Source of the DNA: Oscillospiraceae bacterium | GTDB lineage: Bacteria > Bacillota > Clostridia > Oscillospirales > Oscillospiraceae | DNA length: 34,250 nucleotides | Direction of reading: 5' to 3' | Assembly: GCA_017620525.1 (NCBI GenBank) | Contig: JAGAUY010000028.1 | Coordinates: forward strand, 1-34,250 | Shown here: positions 1 to 6,577 of the stretch, piece after piece | Layout of the letters: the number at the start of each line of letters is the position of its first letter | Numbering within the stretch: the first letter of the stretch is position 1 | Position numbers and translations under genes: made by a program | Notes under the pieces: generated by a model | The model's input: the letters and a program-made list of their open reading frames with translations, nothing else | What the model was told of the DNA's origin: nothing | Database searches by the model: none

Positions 1-406
1 CATCTAATAAATTCAAATATATTTTCACAACATCGTGCATCTGTGACGGGAGTTGATGTTCAGGAAATCTCCCGTAGTCAACATTTATTACGGTTGCACC
101 ACAGAACATATTACTGTATTTTTCGGCAAGCTTGCGGTAAAAATCATTCAGTTCAATTTTAAATCCGCCGCCATGAATCATCAATATAACTTTTTCTGTA
201 TTGCAATTCTTATTAATAATCTTTTCATACTTAATTTCTTCAACAAAATGCTTTGTATATGTAAAGTTCTTTGAGGGTTTATATCTTGACTTTTTATCTT
301 TTGTCAGTTTTGCAGCATTGTCAGATAATTTTGAACTGTCAGATAATGGAGAATGAAATATCATGCGCAAAGTAGCCATAAAGATTTTTGAAGTTAAAGA
401 CTGCAT
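1..406 (-). CDS. alpha/beta hydrolase (esterase/lipase type), partial
   Basis: Reading the minus strand from an ATG at 406, the frame is open for 135 codons to the window edge, so the C-terminal half, including the nucleophile and catalytic histidine, is missing from view. The segment VILMIHGGGFKIE carries the HGGG oxyanion-hole motif of the hormone-sensitive-lipase-like alpha/beta hydrolases. It is followed by a conserved-looking strand (VINVDYGRFPEHQLP) that matches the usual region after HGGG in such esterases, where YR.P.H.FP is common. A GGGTG ribosome binding site sits 7 bases upstream of the ATG. The N-terminal 75 residues are basic and not recognisable. The gene is AT-rich, unlike most of the window. 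Substrate is unknown. The hydrolase fold is well supported; a specific activity is not. Confidence 0.75.
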   Translation of the reverse strand, partial: MQSLTSKIFMATLRMIFHSPLSDSSKLSDNAAKLTKDKKSRYKPSKNFTYTKHFVEEIKYEKIINKNCNTEKVILMIHGGGFKIELNDFYRKLAEKYSNMFCGATVINVDYGRFPEHQLPSQMHDVVKIYLNLLD

Positions 407-429
407 ATTATCACCCGGCTTTCTATTTT

Positions 430-460
430 AAATCTTATCATAAGATTTTTAGGAATTCAA
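430..460 (-). promoter_or_regulatory. putative promoter and dyad upstream of the partial hydrolase
   Basis: On the minus strand a -35 TTGAAT (455-460), a 17-base spacer and a -10 TAAGAT (432-437) lie about 26 bases upstream of the ATG at 406. A perfect 8-bp inverted repeat with a 3-base centre (AAATCTTA/TAAGATTT, 430-448) covers the -10 box, which is where a repressor would bind. The region is AT-rich, so chance matches are likely. Confidence 0.4.
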
Positions 461-561
461 TAATTCAGAGATTTTTATATCTGAAAATCAAAACAATCAA
501 GGAAATACAAAACAATTTAGAATTAGTTTACATAACACATGTTACTCCCAAAAGTAGTCAT

Positions 562-596
562 AAAAAAGCTGAAACCCCTTGAATATCAAGGGGTTT
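562..596 (-). terminator. rho-independent terminator after the XRE regulator
   Basis: A 9-bp perfect stem (572-580 with 588-596; AAACCCCTT/AAGGGGTTT) with a 7-base loop is followed on the minus strand by CAGC and six Ts. It closes the regulator gene at 719-1369. The rest of 407-718 holds no gene that I can support, only the hydrolase promoter region and this hairpin. Confidence 0.7.
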
Positions 597-718
597 CGGG
601 CTTCTGGTCTAAATTAAGACCTCATCCTGGCAGTACTTCTCATTTTAGAACCAAAAGAAAAATTGGAATTCTTCTATTTATTCTTTTTCGTTTTGGGGTT
701 TGGTAGCTAATCATCTTT

Positions 719-1369
719 TTAAATATAGTTTAATTTATTTACGAGAATAACGCACAAAACAAGTTCAACAACTGAACTTACAAGTGGTGCATAAGTACGC
801 AAGGCGTCCTCACTAGCAAAAAATCCTAAAAACAAATTAATAACAAATACTAATTGAAAAAATAATAAACAACTAAAAATAACGATATATTTTTTGCTCA
901 GTTTATTCTTAATTGTAAAAATTATAAGCAATGGTATAACCAACAACGGAATAAAAGGACCTATAAACAAAAATAAAAATCCTGTAGAATCGTCATAGCC
1001 AACAATACTGGGCTCTAAGACAACCAAGAATGAGAAGAAAGCAATAATCATGCAAAGTATAATAGCAATAGTTAATTGATATTTCTTTTTGCTTTTTTTA
1101 TTATTTTTTATCTGCTCAACCACCTGATTTTCACTAATGTCAGCAAGGTTTTCCTTTGGTATTTTTTTCCCTTCAAGAAGTTCACTTACCGTCACATCAA
1201 AAAACTGTGCGATTTGCTCCAATAACTCAATGTCCGGATAATTCTTTGCAGTTTCCCAACGGCTTACTGCTTTATCTGTTACACCAAGGGCATCTGCAAG
1301 TTGTTTTTGCGTTAATCCTTTTTCTTTTCGTAGTTGAGATATAAAACTGCCTGTTTTCGCTGCATTCAT
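719..1369 (-). CDS. XRE-family regulator with C-terminal membrane segments
   Basis: 216 residues from the ATG at 1369. This start is chosen over an upstream in-frame ATG at 1399 because AGGAGGCG lies 6 bases before it. Residues ~8-62 form a classical helix-turn-helix of the XRE/Cro type ([18 protein letters not shown] followed by [10 protein letters not shown]), which binds DNA. After a lysine-rich linker (~90-105) there are four hydrophobic stretches that look like membrane helices, giving a membrane-tethered regulator. Such HTH-plus-membrane proteins are common in Firmicutes; their signal is usually unknown. The gene is strongly AT-rich relative to the dcw cluster, which suggests recent acquisition together with the neighbouring hydrolase. 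It has its own terminator. Target genes cannot be read from the sequence. Confidence 0.85.
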   Translation of the reverse strand: MNAAKTGSFISQLRKEKGLTQKQLADALGVTDKAVSRWETAKNYPDIELLEQIAQFFDVTVSELLEGKKIPKENLADISENQVVEQIKNNKKSKKKYQLTIAIILCMIIAFFSFLVVLEPSIVGYDDSTGFLFLFIGPFIPLLVIPLLIIFTIKNKLSKKYIVIFSCLLFFQLVFVINLFLGFFASEDALRTYAPLVSSVVELVLCVILVNKLNYI

Positions 1370-1389
1370 AACATCGCCTCCTTTATTAA

Positions 1390-1418
1390 ACAATAGCATA
1401 TTCCACCGTAAATGTCAC
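1390..1418 (-). promoter_or_regulatory. putative promoter of the XRE regulator
   Basis: Minus strand -35 GTGACA (1413-1418), 17-base spacer, -10 TATTGT (1390-1395). The predicted start is only ~14 bases before the ATG, so the ribosome binding site would be at the extreme 5' end of the message. An upstream alternative in this AT-rich stretch is possible. Confidence 0.35.
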
Positions 1419-1576
1419 TCTATATAAAATAGAATTCGATATATATTTTTTGTTTTATTAACATTCCGTTTGTGCGAAGTGCAAATTTTGATTTATCTTT
1501 CTCGCATTTTTGTGATACCACCAGATAATGTAAAAAACAAGGCAAAATCTTGTAAATACTTCTTCACTAATACCTC

Positions 1577-1652
1577 TTACTTCTTACTTATTACTTCCCA
1601 AAGCCCCAAGGACTTTTGAGGTAAGAGTGAAGAGGTAATAGGTAAGAAGTAA
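1577..1652. repeat. imperfect inverted repeat downstream of the tRNA operon
   Basis: An 18-base arm (1577-1594, TTACTTCTTACTTATTAC) pairs with 1635-1652 with one T:G wobble, around a 40-base centre containing AAGCCCCAAGGAC. The arms are built from short GTAA/GAAGTAA units. The right arm abuts the tRNA terminator, whose stem repeats the CCCCAAGGAC word. It has no coding capacity. It looks like a small dispersed intergenic repeat of the REP or MITE kind. The rest of 1370-1681 holds only promoter elements and the terminator. Confidence 0.55.
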
Positions 1653-1681
1653 GCCCCAAGAACTTATCGTCCTTGGGGCTT
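1651..1681 (-). terminator. putative terminator of the tRNA operon
   Basis: Stem AAGCCCCAAG (1651-1660) with CTTGGGGCTT (1672-1681), 11-base loop, directly after the tRNA-Cys 3' end. The trailing U tract is poor (ACTTCTTACC), so efficiency is uncertain. Pairing with the upstream copy of CCCCAAGG is an alternative fold. Confidence 0.5.
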
Positions 1682-1756
1682 TGGAGGCGACAATCAGATT
1701 TGAACTGATGCATCAGGGTGTTGCAGACCCACGCCTTACCGCTTGGCTATGTCGCC
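1682..1756 (-). tRNA. tRNA-Cys (GCA)
   Basis: The minus strand gives a cloverleaf with acceptor GGCGACA/TGTCGCC, an anticodon loop CTGCAAC (anticodon GCA), a T-arm with GTTCAAATC and an encoded CCA end. It is the last gene of a five-tRNA cluster. Confidence 0.93.
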
Positions 1757-1780
1757 TTATATTGTATTTGGATAAAAAAA

Positions 1781-1856
1781 TGGAGCGGATGACGAGGCTC
1801 GAACTCGCTACCTCCACCTTGGCAAGGTGGCGCTCTACCAGATGAGCTACATCCGC
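1781..1856 (-). tRNA. tRNA-Gly (GCC)
   Basis: Acceptor GCGGATG/CATCCGC, D-arm TAGCTCATCTGGTAGAGC, anticodon loop TTGCCAA (GCC), T-arm GTTCGAGCC and encoded CCA. Fourth in the cluster. Confidence 0.95.
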
Positions 1857-1889
1857 ATAAAAGAATGAGCCGTGAGGACGACTCATCCG

Positions 1890-1965
<76 letters not shown>

Positions 1966-2011
1966 ATATGAGGAAGTAATCTTCCTCAATACGCAAGATG
2001 CGTTATTAAAA

Positions 2012-2088
2012 TGGCGACCCGGAACGGACTCGAACCGTCGACCTCCAGCGTGACAGGCTGGCGTGCTAACCGACTGCACCACCGGGCC
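2012..2088 (-). tRNA. tRNA-Asp (GTC)
   Basis: Acceptor GGCCCGG/CCGGGTC, anticodon loop CTGTCAC (GTC), T-arm GTTCGAGTC and encoded CCA. Second in the cluster. Confidence 0.95.
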
Positions 2089-2095
2089 AAATTGG

Positions 2096-2171
2096 TGGTG
2101 GGAACAACAGGGCTCGAACCTGTGACCTCCTGCTTGTAAGGCAGATGCTCTCCCAGCTGAGCTATGCTCCC
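2096..2171 (-). tRNA. tRNA-Val (TAC)
   Basis: Acceptor GGGAGCA with 3' side TGTTCCC, anticodon loop CTTACAA (TAC), T-arm GTTCGAGCC and encoded CCA. First tRNA of the operon, about 40 bases downstream of the proximal promoter. Confidence 0.95.
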
Positions 2172-2213
2172 GTTCTCGCTTCGCTGCGCACCGCACATCT
2201 CAGCGACTTTGTT

Positions 2214-2242
2214 AGTTTACCACACGCAAACCGTTTTGTCAA
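2214..2242 (-). promoter_or_regulatory. proximal promoter of the tRNA operon
   Basis: Minus strand -35 TTGACA (2237-2242), 17-base spacer, -10 TAAACT (2214-2219), just upstream of tRNA-Val. It shares the 12-base word TTGACAAAACGG with the distal promoter at 2307-2334. Confidence 0.8.
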
Positions 2243-2306
2243 GAACTTTTTTCGAGTTTTTTCAAAAAAGTTTTTGGAGCGGTTTGCTGCGGCCTCAACT
2301 CCACCA

Positions 2307-2334
2307 ATTATAGCAGCTTTTTCCGTTTTGTCAA
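2307..2334 (-). promoter_or_regulatory. distal promoter of the tRNA operon, overlapping the hslO stop
   Basis: Minus strand -35 TTGACA (2329-2334), 16-base spacer, consensus -10 TATAAT (2307-2312). The -35 contains the hslO stop codon (2331-2333). Transcripts would run through a dyad (2224-2290; outer arms GCAAACCG/CGGTTTGC, inner arms AACTTTTTT/AAAAAAGTT) and the proximal promoter before the tRNAs. Confidence 0.75.
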
Positions 2335-3209
2335 CTGTTTTTTATCAATTCCCGGATATTTTCCGGAGTGAACCGATAGACCGTATCGCAGAACTGGCAT
2401 TCCACGGGGAATTCTCTGCCTTCTTCAGCGATCTCAGCCAGTTCCTTATGGCCCAGGCTGATCAGGGCAGCCTCCACCCGCTCCCGGGAACAGTAGCATT
2501 TATAGGAAACCTCAGTGGTCTCCATAAACACGACGCCCAGATCACCGCAGACCTGCCCGAGGATATCCTCAGGTGTCAGACCGGCCTCCAGCATAGCCGT
2601 CACGGCACCTGCTCTCTGAATGCCTGCTTCCAGCTTATCGATGACCTCATCGGGAGCGCCGGGCAGCAGCTGCACCAGATAACCGCCGGCAACCTTCACG
2701 GAGCAGTCCGTATCCACCAGCACACCCAGAGCGCAGGCGGTGGGTGTCTGCTCGCTCTGGACAAAGTAAGCAGTCACATCATCACCGATCTCGCCGGAGA
2801 CCAGCTCCACAGAGCCGATATAGGGCTCTTTCATCTGCAGATCACGGATCACCGTCAGGGTTCCGTCGGTGCCTACCGTTGCGCCCACGTCCAGCTTGCC
2901 GGGGAATTTCTCCACCAGAGGGACATTGGGCTCGGCAACATAGCCGCGGACATTGCCCACGGCGTCGGAAACGCAGGTGATGGAGCCGATGGGACCGCCG
3001 CCCTTGATCTGCAGCGTCATGGAGCCGTCTTCCACCTTCTGCATATTACCCATCATGGAGGCAGCCGTCAGCGCCCGTCCAAAGGCCGCGGTGGCATTGG
3101 GGGTGGTGCCCTGGATCTGGGCGCCTCTTCTAACCATCTCGGTGGAGCGGATGGCCACAACCTTCACAAAGCCGTCCATACTCATACCGCGCACTAAGTA
3201 ATCGTTCAT
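2331..3209 (-). CDS. hslO: Hsp33 redox-regulated chaperone HslO
   Basis: 292 residues, the normal length for Hsp33. This cytosolic holdase binds unfolding proteins during oxidative stress; in the reduced state four cysteines hold zinc and keep it inactive. The C-terminal zinc motif is complete: C238-x-C240 in YKCYCSRER and C271-x2-C274 in VECQFCDTVY. The N-terminal body matches the family (RSTEMVRRG, GPIGSITCVSDAVGNVRGYV, YFVQSEQTPTACALG). Its ATG overlaps the stop of the upstream methyltransferase (ATGA), so the two are translationally coupled. I see no separate terminator; the stop codon lies in a tRNA promoter. Identification is firm. Confidence 0.95.
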   Translation of the reverse strand: MNDYLVRGMSMDGFVKVVAIRSTEMVRRGAQIQGTTPNATAAFGRALTAASMMGNMQKVEDGSMTLQIKGGGPIGSITCVSDAVGNVRGYVAEPNVPLVEKFPGKLDVGATVGTDGTLTVIRDLQMKEPYIGSVELVSGEIGDDVTAYFVQSEQTPTACALGVLVDTDCSVKVAGGYLVQLLPGAPDEVIDKLEAGIQRAGAVTAMLEAGLTPEDILGQVCGDLGVVFMETTEVSYKCYCSRERVEAALISLGHKELAEIAEEGREFPVECQFCDTVYRFTPENIRELIKNS

Positions 3210-3955
3210 TTTATTTTTCCCTTCCTTGCTTTGAAGTAGATCCGCTGTTCTCCCGGTCTGGGAGCCACAAATTCACGGTCCGCGTAAACTTCAATGTTTG
3301 TAAAACCGGCGTCTTTCAAAAATCTGGTCAGCTGCTGCTGAGAATAGGCATACTCCTGATGCTCCTCAAAGGATCGGCGCCACATCTGCCCCTCCCGCTG
3401 GAACAGGTCCATGCCGTAGGAGCAGATATTGGTTTGCTCATCGAATTCTCCCCGCCAGACGCAGTACACATCGTTATCCTCGTCCAGGAACACCTGATCG
3501 TCCATGGCCCGAAGCTTTTCGGGGGTATTGACGTCAAAGATGAAAATGCCGCCGGGATTCAGAGCCTTCCAGGCTCTTCTGATGGCCTCCTTGCAGTCTT
3601 CGGGGTCCAGGATATAGTCCAGACTGTCCAGAGCGCACACAGCCATGTCCACGGCTCTGGGAAGCCGCAGATCCTGCAGATACTGACAGGAGAACATGGG
3701 CATGGGTTCGATGTTCTGGGTCTTCATGGCGGCCACGGTGAGCATCTTCTCTGACATATCAACACCCGTGACACGGTAACCCTTTTTCGCCAGAATCGCC
3801 GTCACAGAACCCGTGCCGCAGGCCAGATCCACACAGGTGCGGGGGGTCACGCCTTCACGCTGCAGGATCTGCATATAAAATTCGACAGTTGCCTCATAGT
3901 CAACGTCATTTGTCAGACGGTCATAACTTTCCGCCAGCGCTTCATATGCACCCAT
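3206..3955 (-). CDS. class I SAM-dependent methyltransferase
   Basis: 249 residues from the ATG at 3955, preceded by AAGGAG at 6 bases; an upstream in-frame ATG at 4015 would run through the ftsZ terminator and is rejected. The Rossmann fold is clear: motif I VDLACGTGSVTAIL (~residues 43-56), the acidic ribose-binding residue in VTGVDMSEKML, the post-motif VDMAVCALDSLDYI and LNPGGIFIFDVNTPEKL. This resembles the YqeM/UbiE-type small-molecule or RNA methyltransferases of Firmicutes. The substrate is unknown. It overlaps hslO by four bases (ATGA), an arrangement that suggests a joint unit. The gene follows ftsZ after a strong hairpin, so it is expressed by read-through or from a weak promoter that I could not identify. 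Confidence 0.85.
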   Translation of the reverse strand: MGAYEALAESYDRLTNDVDYEATVEFYMQILQREGVTPRTCVDLACGTGSVTAILAKKGYRVTGVDMSEKMLTVAAMKTQNIEPMPMFSCQYLQDLRLPRAVDMAVCALDSLDYILDPEDCKEAIRRAWKALNPGGIFIFDVNTPEKLRAMDDQVFLDEDNDVYCVWRGEFDEQTNICSYGMDLFQREGQMWRRSFEEHQEYAYSQQQLTRFLKDAGFTNIEVYADREFVAPRPGEQRIYFKARKGKIK

Positions 3956-3970
3956 TGCAATCTCCTTTGC

Positions 3971-4001
3971 AAAAAAGCATCCCGGACGAGCCGTCCGGGA
4001 T
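3971..4001 (-). terminator. terminator of the dcw cluster after ftsZ
   Basis: Perfect 10-bp stem ATCCCGGACG/CGTCCGGGAT (3979-3988 with 3992-4001), 3-base loop, followed by GC and six Ts. The tail runs directly into the ribosome binding site of the methyltransferase. Confidence 0.85.
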
Positions 4002-4015
4002 ACTATTCTTCTCAC

Positions 4016-5140
4016 TTAACGGCCGAAGATCTTGAAGATCTCGTCGATATCGCCGATGTCGGCGGGCTTCTCAACAGGCTTGGTCACGACAGGTGCGTCG
4101 ATGTCATCTTCCTCTGCGGCGGGCTTTGCAGCGGGTGCTGCAGCCTTTGCGGCAGCGGGAGCAGCCTTGGCAGCGGAACGGAATGCAGCCTGGTCAAAGC
4201 CGGTGGCGATGACAGTGACGCGCATCTCATCCTGGAAGTCCTCGGAAACGGTAGCGCCGAAGATGATGTTGGCATCGGGATTTGCAGCTTCCTGCACGAT
4301 GCCGGCAGCAGTCTCCACGTCGTCCAGAGTCATCTCGGAAGAACCGGTGACGTTGACCAGAACGCCGGTAGCGCCGTTGATGGCGGTCTCCAGCAGGGGG
4401 CTTGCGATGGCAGCCTGGGCAGCCTGCTCAGCCTTCTCGCGTCCTGCAGCGGTGCCGACGCCCATGTGAGCGCGGCCTGCGTCCTTCATAACTGCGGAAA
4501 CGTCAGCGAAGTCCAGGTTGATGATCACATGCTCGGAGTAGCCAACCAGCTCGGAGATGGAGGCAACAGCCTGCTTCAGAACATCGTCTGCGATGCCGAA
4601 TGCGTTGGCAAAGGTGATCTTCTGGTCGGTAACGTACTTCAGACGGTCGTTGGGGATGATGATCAGGGAGTCGACCTTGCCGCTCAGATCGGCGATACCT
4701 GCCTCAGCCTGACGCATACGGTTTGCACCCTCAAACTTAAAGGGCTTGGTGACAACACCGACGGTCAGGATGCCTGCCTCGTGGGCCAGGTCAGCCACGA
4801 TGGGAGCTGCACCAGTGCCGGTGCCGCCGCCCATACCGGCGGTGATGAATACCATGTCGGTGCCTTCCAGAACCTTGGAAATGGCAGCGCGGGACTCCTC
4901 AGCGGACTTCTTGCCGATGTCGGGCTTGGAGCCTGCGCCCATACCGCCGGTGAGCTTCTCACCGATCTGGATCTTATTGGGGCACTTGGACTTATTCAGA
5001 TCCTGCTTATCGGTGTTGACAACGATGAAATCCACGCCGCCGACACCGGACTCGATCATACGATTAATAACATTGTTGCCGGCGCCGCCGACACCAATCA
5101 CTTTAATTTTAACAACGCGATCCTGCAAAGATTCGGACAT
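4016..5140 (-). CDS. ftsZ: cell division GTPase FtsZ
   Basis: 374 residues from the ATG at 5140, chosen because AGGAGG precedes it; the longer frame to 5218 starts at the -10 box. FtsZ is the tubulin homologue that polymerises with GTP into the midcell ring. Visible motifs are GVGGAGNN (16-23), the tubulin signature GGGTGTG (104-110) and the T7 loop NLDFADV. The conserved core ends near residue 315 and is followed by an alanine-rich linker with AAPAAKAA-type repeats. The last residues are DIDEIFKIFGR, not the usual D-I-P-x-F-L-R C-terminal peptide that binds FtsA and other partners; no ftsA is present in this cluster. It has its own promoter and closes the cluster before a terminator. Confidence 0.97.
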   Translation of the reverse strand: MSESLQDRVVKIKVIGVGGAGNNVINRMIESGVGGVDFIVVNTDKQDLNKSKCPNKIQIGEKLTGGMGAGSKPDIGKKSAEESRAAISKVLEGTDMVFITAGMGGGTGTGAAPIVADLAHEAGILTVGVVTKPFKFEGANRMRQAEAGIADLSGKVDSLIIIPNDRLKYVTDQKITFANAFGIADDVLKQAVASISELVGYSEHVIINLDFADVSAVMKDAGRAHMGVGTAAGREKAEQAAQAAIASPLLETAINGATGVLVNVTGSSEMTLDDVETAAGIVQEAANPDANIIFGATVSEDFQDEMRVTVIATGFDQAAFRSAAKAAPAAAKAAAPAAKPAAEEDDIDAPVVTKPVEKPADIGDIDEIFKIFGR

Positions 5141-5220
5141 AATCTCTCCTCCTATGTATCGTTTTTCAGCAGGAGCGGTGGCTCTGCTGGTTTTACGTCT
5201 ATTTTTGTTCGTACCCATAT

Positions 5221-5249
5221 ATTCTATCCCGAAAAATCCTTTTGGTCAA
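5221..5249 (-). promoter_or_regulatory. ftsZ promoter
   Basis: Minus strand -35 TTGACC (5244-5249), 17-base spacer, -10 TAGAAT (5221-5226), in the 156-base gap between divIB and ftsZ. It gives ftsZ a leader of ~70 bases. Just upstream lies a 7-bp inverted repeat AATTCTC/GAGAATT of unknown role. Confidence 0.65.
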
Positions 5250-5296
5250 TATTAATTCTCAACTTTCGGCAGAGAATTTACAAAATTCTTACAAAA

Positions 5297-6556
5297 TTAT
5301 TCGAAAGGTGTATAGCCGGGCTGGTCGGGCCAGGTGGTGAAACTGACGTCCAGAATGCCCGTCTGATAGTCGCTGAGCTGGGCAATAGACTGCTTCATTG
5401 CCGTGATTTTATAGTCGATATTGTCCCGATCGCCCAGGCGGACCTGGTACTGATTGCCGTACCACAATTCGATGTTGCTGATGCTGGTCACATCCACACT
5501 GGCTGCCGCACCGACCAGATCGTTCAGCTCCAGGGAAACCAGGATGTCCAGCGCTGCATTCAGCCGGTCATTGGCCGTTACGGTCACAGGGACCGTCTCA
5601 TCAGGCACCGTGGGGGCCTCGGCAGCATCCGTTGCACCGGTCTGGGCCGCAGTCAGCTCATAGGCTCTTGCCTCCTCGCCGGGAACAGGATTGTCCAGCT
5701 CTACGCCCAACACCTTGGTATAGCTGGTCGCGGTGCCCGCATCCGTCTGCTCCACCACATAACCGCCGGAGGTCATCAGCCACCAGGTCCCGTTCTGGGA
5801 CTGGACGGCATAGAGCACATCATGCTCCGTAATGTAAATATTAACCGTATCCGGCAGTTTTATTCCAATCCTGACCGTATCCACATAGGGAAGAGCCGCT
5901 TTGATCTTGCCGCTGGCGCGGATCCTGCCGAAACTCATCAGCTTTTCGCCGACTTCGATGCCGGATGCTTCCTTAACCGTCTGGGCACTGTAGGCATTGC
6001 TGCCATAAACCATAACCTGCTTCACTTTGAAGAAAACAGAAAGGCCCATGGTAATGGCCAGCACCACTGCCAGAATGATCGCAAACTGCATCAACAGTCT
6101 GCCCGCCTGGAATGGCCTTGGCTGGGTATAGATGACCTTCGGTGCCTTGGATCGGCGCTGCGCCTGTTTTTTCCGTTCTTCCGTCCGCTGGGCAGAGCGC
6201 TTGCGCATTGCCGCGCGCTTTGCGGCAGCAGGATCCCGGTTTTCACGCTGCTTCCGCTCTTCCCGTCCGTCCATCCGGAACACCATTTCCGGAGCATCAG
6301 ATGCAGCAGCTGCTTCCGGTCTGCGCATCGCTTCAGGCTGACGGCGGCGGGCAGAATTCTCTGCTTCCCGCGGCTGACGCACAGGCTGCTCCGGCCGCCG
6401 GGATGTCTGCTGCCGCCCCCGGTCAGTGGGCGTATTGCGCTGCTGCCGGCGGTGCTTCGCAGCATCTGCCTTTCTCCCGGAAGCGGCAGATCCCGCCCCG
6501 GAGCCTGACCGTTCCCGGCGGGGATCCTGGGAACGGGTCTTCTTTTTGGTATCCAT
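5297..6556 (-). CDS. divIB: division protein FtsQ/DivIB with long basic N-terminus
   Basis: 419 residues. FtsQ/DivIB is a bitopic divisome protein that, with FtsL and FtsB/DivIC, controls septal wall synthesis by FtsW and its transpeptidase. Residues 1 to ~130 are an Arg/Gln/Ala-rich, probably disordered cytoplasmic region. It is followed by one membrane helix (FAIILAVVLAITMGLSVFF, ~150-170) and an extracytoplasmic POTRA domain (VKQVMVYGSNAYSAQTVKEA to VNIYITEHDVLYAVQ). The C-terminal DivIB domain includes a threonine/valine-rich insert near 300. The cytoplasmic extension is much longer than in B. subtilis DivIB. GGAGGAGG precedes the ATG, 21 bases after the murG stop. The fold and context make the call firm even though the primary sequence is divergent. 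Confidence 0.9.
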   Translation of the reverse strand: MDTKKKTRSQDPRRERSGSGAGSAASGRKADAAKHRRQQRNTPTDRGRQQTSRRPEQPVRQPREAENSARRRQPEAMRRPEAAAASDAPEMVFRMDGREERKQRENRDPAAAKRAAMRKRSAQRTEERKKQAQRRSKAPKVIYTQPRPFQAGRLLMQFAIILAVVLAITMGLSVFFKVKQVMVYGSNAYSAQTVKEASGIEVGEKLMSFGRIRASGKIKAALPYVDTVRIGIKLPDTVNIYITEHDVLYAVQSQNGTWWLMTSGGYVVEQTDAGTATSYTKVLGVELDNPVPGEEARAYELTAAQTGATDAAEAPTVPDETVPVTVTANDRLNAALDILVSLELNDLVGAAASVDVTSISNIELWYGNQYQVRLGDRDNIDYKITAMKQSIAQLSDYQTGILDVSFTTWPDQPGYTPFE

Positions 6557-6577
6557 ATTTTACCTCCTCCGGTCGGA

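Noticed and set aside
1577-1652. Possible CRISPR repeats from the recurring GTAA units
   Set aside because: Units are short, irregular and inverted; there are no evenly sized spacers or cas genes.
2145-3197. Long plus-strand open frame across the tRNA-hslO region
   Set aside because: It is antisense to hslO and a tRNA, has no ribosome binding site and shows no protein family features.
4466-6508. 680-codon plus-strand open frame antisense to ftsZ and divIB
   Set aside because: Composition mirrors the GC-rich genes on the other strand; both of those have clear families and starts.
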